Source of the DNA: Pseudoalteromonas sp. MMG010
Lineage (GTDB): Bacteria; Pseudomonadota; Gammaproteobacteria; Enterobacterales; Alteromonadaceae
Length of the DNA stretch: 64,000 nt
Assembly: GCF_018100905.1 (NCBI RefSeq)
Contig: NZ_JAGJEG010000001.1
Location: 124,001 to 188,000 of the forward strand
Reading direction: 5' to 3'
Shown: piece by piece, positions 62,830-64,000 of the stretch
Layout: every line of letters begins with the position of its first letter
How positions within the stretch are numbered: position 1 is the first letter of the stretch
Program-made: the position numbers and the translations under genes
The notes under the pieces: model-generated
Databases searched by the model: none
What the model saw: only the letters and a program-made list of their open reading frames with translations
What the model was told of the DNA's origin: nothing

Positions 62830-63924
62830 TTAAATAACAACAAGCTGACCATTTATTGCGCCGGCTTCTTTTAATGCTTCAAGAATCGCCATTAAATCAC
62901 CCGGGGCAGCCCCTACTTCATTAATTGCGCGTACTAAGTCGTCAAGGCTGATACCTGGGTTAAAAACAAAGGCGCGTGAGTCATCTTCATTCACATCAAT
63001 AATACTTTGTTGTGTAACCGTTGTTTCACCTTCGGCTAAAGGCCCTGGTTGCGATACGTTTTGATTCTCAGCTATCGTTACTGTTAAACCACCATGGGTG
63101 ATAGCCGCGGGTTGTAACTTAACGTTTTTACCAATAACAATCGTTCCTGTGCGAGAGTTAACTATAATTTTTGCCGCCATATCTGCCGGTTTAAATTCTA
63201 AGTTTTCTAACGTTGATAAATACGACACGCGCTGCGAAGGATCGCGTGGTGCAATTACGCGCACAGAGGTTGAGTCTAAAGCCTGTGCACTATTAGGCCC
63301 TATTAAATCGTTAATTGTGTTTTCTAAGCGTTTTGCGGTTGTAAAGTCTGGACGATTTAAATTAAAAGTAATGTAATCGCCTTGCATAAAGGGGCTTTTT
63401 ACGGCTCTTTCAACGGTGGCACCATTAGGAATACGCCCAACGGTAGGTGTGTTCATTACAATACGGCTGCCATCAGCACCCTCGGCTCCTAAGCCTCCGA
63501 CAATTAAGCTACCTTGGGCAATGGCGTATACATTACCATCGACCCCTTTTAAAAAGGTGCGTAATAAAGTGCCGCCGCGCAAACTATTTGCACTTCCGAT
63601 AGAGGAGACGGTTATATCAATTGCCTGACCAGGCTTTCTAAAAGCTGGTAACTCTGCATGGACGGCCACTGCGGCTACATTTTTTATTTTCGGGCTAAGA
63701 GAAGAGTCTAAAGTAATACCAAAACTATTGAGCATCCCTTTAAAGCTTTGTTGGGTATATTTACTTTGCTCACCAGTCCCCGGTAAACCGATCACTAAAC
63801 CATAACCAACCAGTTGGTTTGAACGTACCCCTTCAACCATTGAAATATCTTTAATACGCTCTGCAGCGGCAGTATTTTGCCAGATGATACAAAATACTAT
63901 AAAAATGAGTTTTAGCTTATTCAT
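62830..63924 (-). CDS. flgI: Flagellar P-ring protein FlgI
   Basis: FlgI forms the periplasmic P ring around the rod. The 364-residue protein starts with a signal peptide (cleavage near AAAER at about 20), followed by [20 protein letters not shown] and the family-typical [16 protein letters not shown]. It ends [22 protein letters not shown] precedes the ATG. flgH lies just upstream. Confidence 0.97.
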   Translation of the reverse strand: MNKLKLIFIVFCIIWQNTAAAERIKDISMVEGVRSNQLVGYGLVIGLPGTGEQSKYTQQSFKGMLNSFGITLDSSLSPKIKNVAAVAVHAELPAFRKPGQAIDITVSSIGSANSLRGGTLLRTFLKGVDGNVYAIAQGSLIVGGLGAEGADGSRIVMNTPTVGRIPNGATVERAVKSPFMQGDYITFNLNRPDFTTAKRLENTINDLIGPNSAQALDSTSVRVIAPRDPSQRVSYLSTLENLEFKPADMAAKIIVNSRTGTIVIGKNVKLQPAAITHGGLTVTIAENQNVSQPGPLAEGETTVTQQSIIDVNEDDSRAFVFNPGISLDDLVRAINEVGAAPGDLMAILEALKEAGAINGQLVVI

Positions 63925-63936
63925 TATAAAACACCT

Positions 63937-64000
63937 CTAAAACGGGAATAACGTGCTACTGAAAAAGCGTGATAACCAACCCGCACTTTGCGATTCTTGG
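63937..64000 (-). CDS. flgH: Flagellar L-ring protein FlgH (3' end only)
   Basis: The last 21 codons to the stop at 63937-63939 read QESQSAGWLSRFFSSTLFPF, matching the typical FlgH C-terminus with the conserved GWLSRFF. FlgH is the outer-membrane L-ring lipoprotein, and in this gene order flgH precedes flgI. The rest of the gene is outside the window, so the call depends on this short tail and the position. Confidence 0.8.
   Translation of the reverse strand, partial: QESQSAGWLSRFFSSTLFPF

Noticed and set aside
1..64000. Mobile elements, prophage genes, CRISPR arrays, toxin-antitoxin or defence islands
   Set aside because: No transposase, integrase, repeat-spacer array or defence gene was seen; the gene content is core metabolism and flagellar genes throughout.

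Overview
The window is chromosomal DNA of a marine, AT-rich gammaproteobacterium. Gene content and order fit Alteromonadales, most likely Pseudoalteromonas (inferred from NhaB and PutP sodium transporters, a polar-flagellum cluster with flhF/flhG and flrA/flrBC, and the cheA-cheB-motC-motD-parC-parP-cheW block). I saw no rRNA, tRNA, CRISPR array, insertion sequence or prophage.

Layout. (1) 1-9.8 kb is a housekeeping stretch of mostly single genes: smpB, a 2-Cys peroxiredoxin, fadR divergent from nhaB, dsbB with a small coupled membrane-protein gene, comEA, LexA-boxed yebG, putP, an EAL-HDOD signalling gene preceded by a possible 28-codon leader ORF, and mlaA. (2) 9.8-16.8 kb is the complete cytochrome c maturation operon ccmABCDEFGHI on the minus strand, with mlaA directly behind it. 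(3) 16.9-19.35 kb, on the plus strand, is a two-gene cassette encoding a second FliK-like protein and a free-standing FlhB C-terminal domain (FlhX-like). (4) 19.4-46.7 kb is one long minus-strand flagellar/chemotaxis superoperon, in transcription order fliEFGHIJ, fliKLMNOPQR, flhBA, flhF, flhG, fliA, cheYZAB, motCD, parC, parP, cheW and a DUF2802-like gene. (5) 46.8-51.6 kb holds the regulators flrC, flrB and flrA, with a DNA-3-methyladenine glycosylase gene (tag) inverted between them. (6) 51.9-64 kb holds the filament genes: fliS and a fliT-like gene on the plus strand, then fliD, flaG, two flagellins, flgL, flgK, flgJ, flgI and the 3' end of flgH on the minus strand.

Regulation read from the DNA. 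GG-N10-GC sigma-54 promoters lie upstream of fliE, flhA, flrB, flgJ and the upstream flagellin. Sigma-28 (FliA) promoters of the form TAAA-N15-GCCG lie upstream of the second flagellin and of fliS. This matches the Vibrio/Pseudomonas-type cascade: FlrA activates flrBC and the sigma-54 class including fliA, FlrC activates basal-body genes and one flagellin, and FliA drives late genes. FlhF/FlhG set polar placement and number of flagella, and ParC/ParP with CheA place the chemotaxis array at the pole.

No wholly new system is evident. The least ordinary items are the fliK2-flhX cassette, in which the FlhB-like protein starts almost where FlhB self-cleaves; a CheA linker with three copies of an LLDELHG motif beside parP; the inverted fliS-fliT pair with its own sigma-28 promoter; the leader ORF before the EAL-HDOD gene; and a perfect 30-bp inverted repeat upstream of the peroxiredoxin gene.
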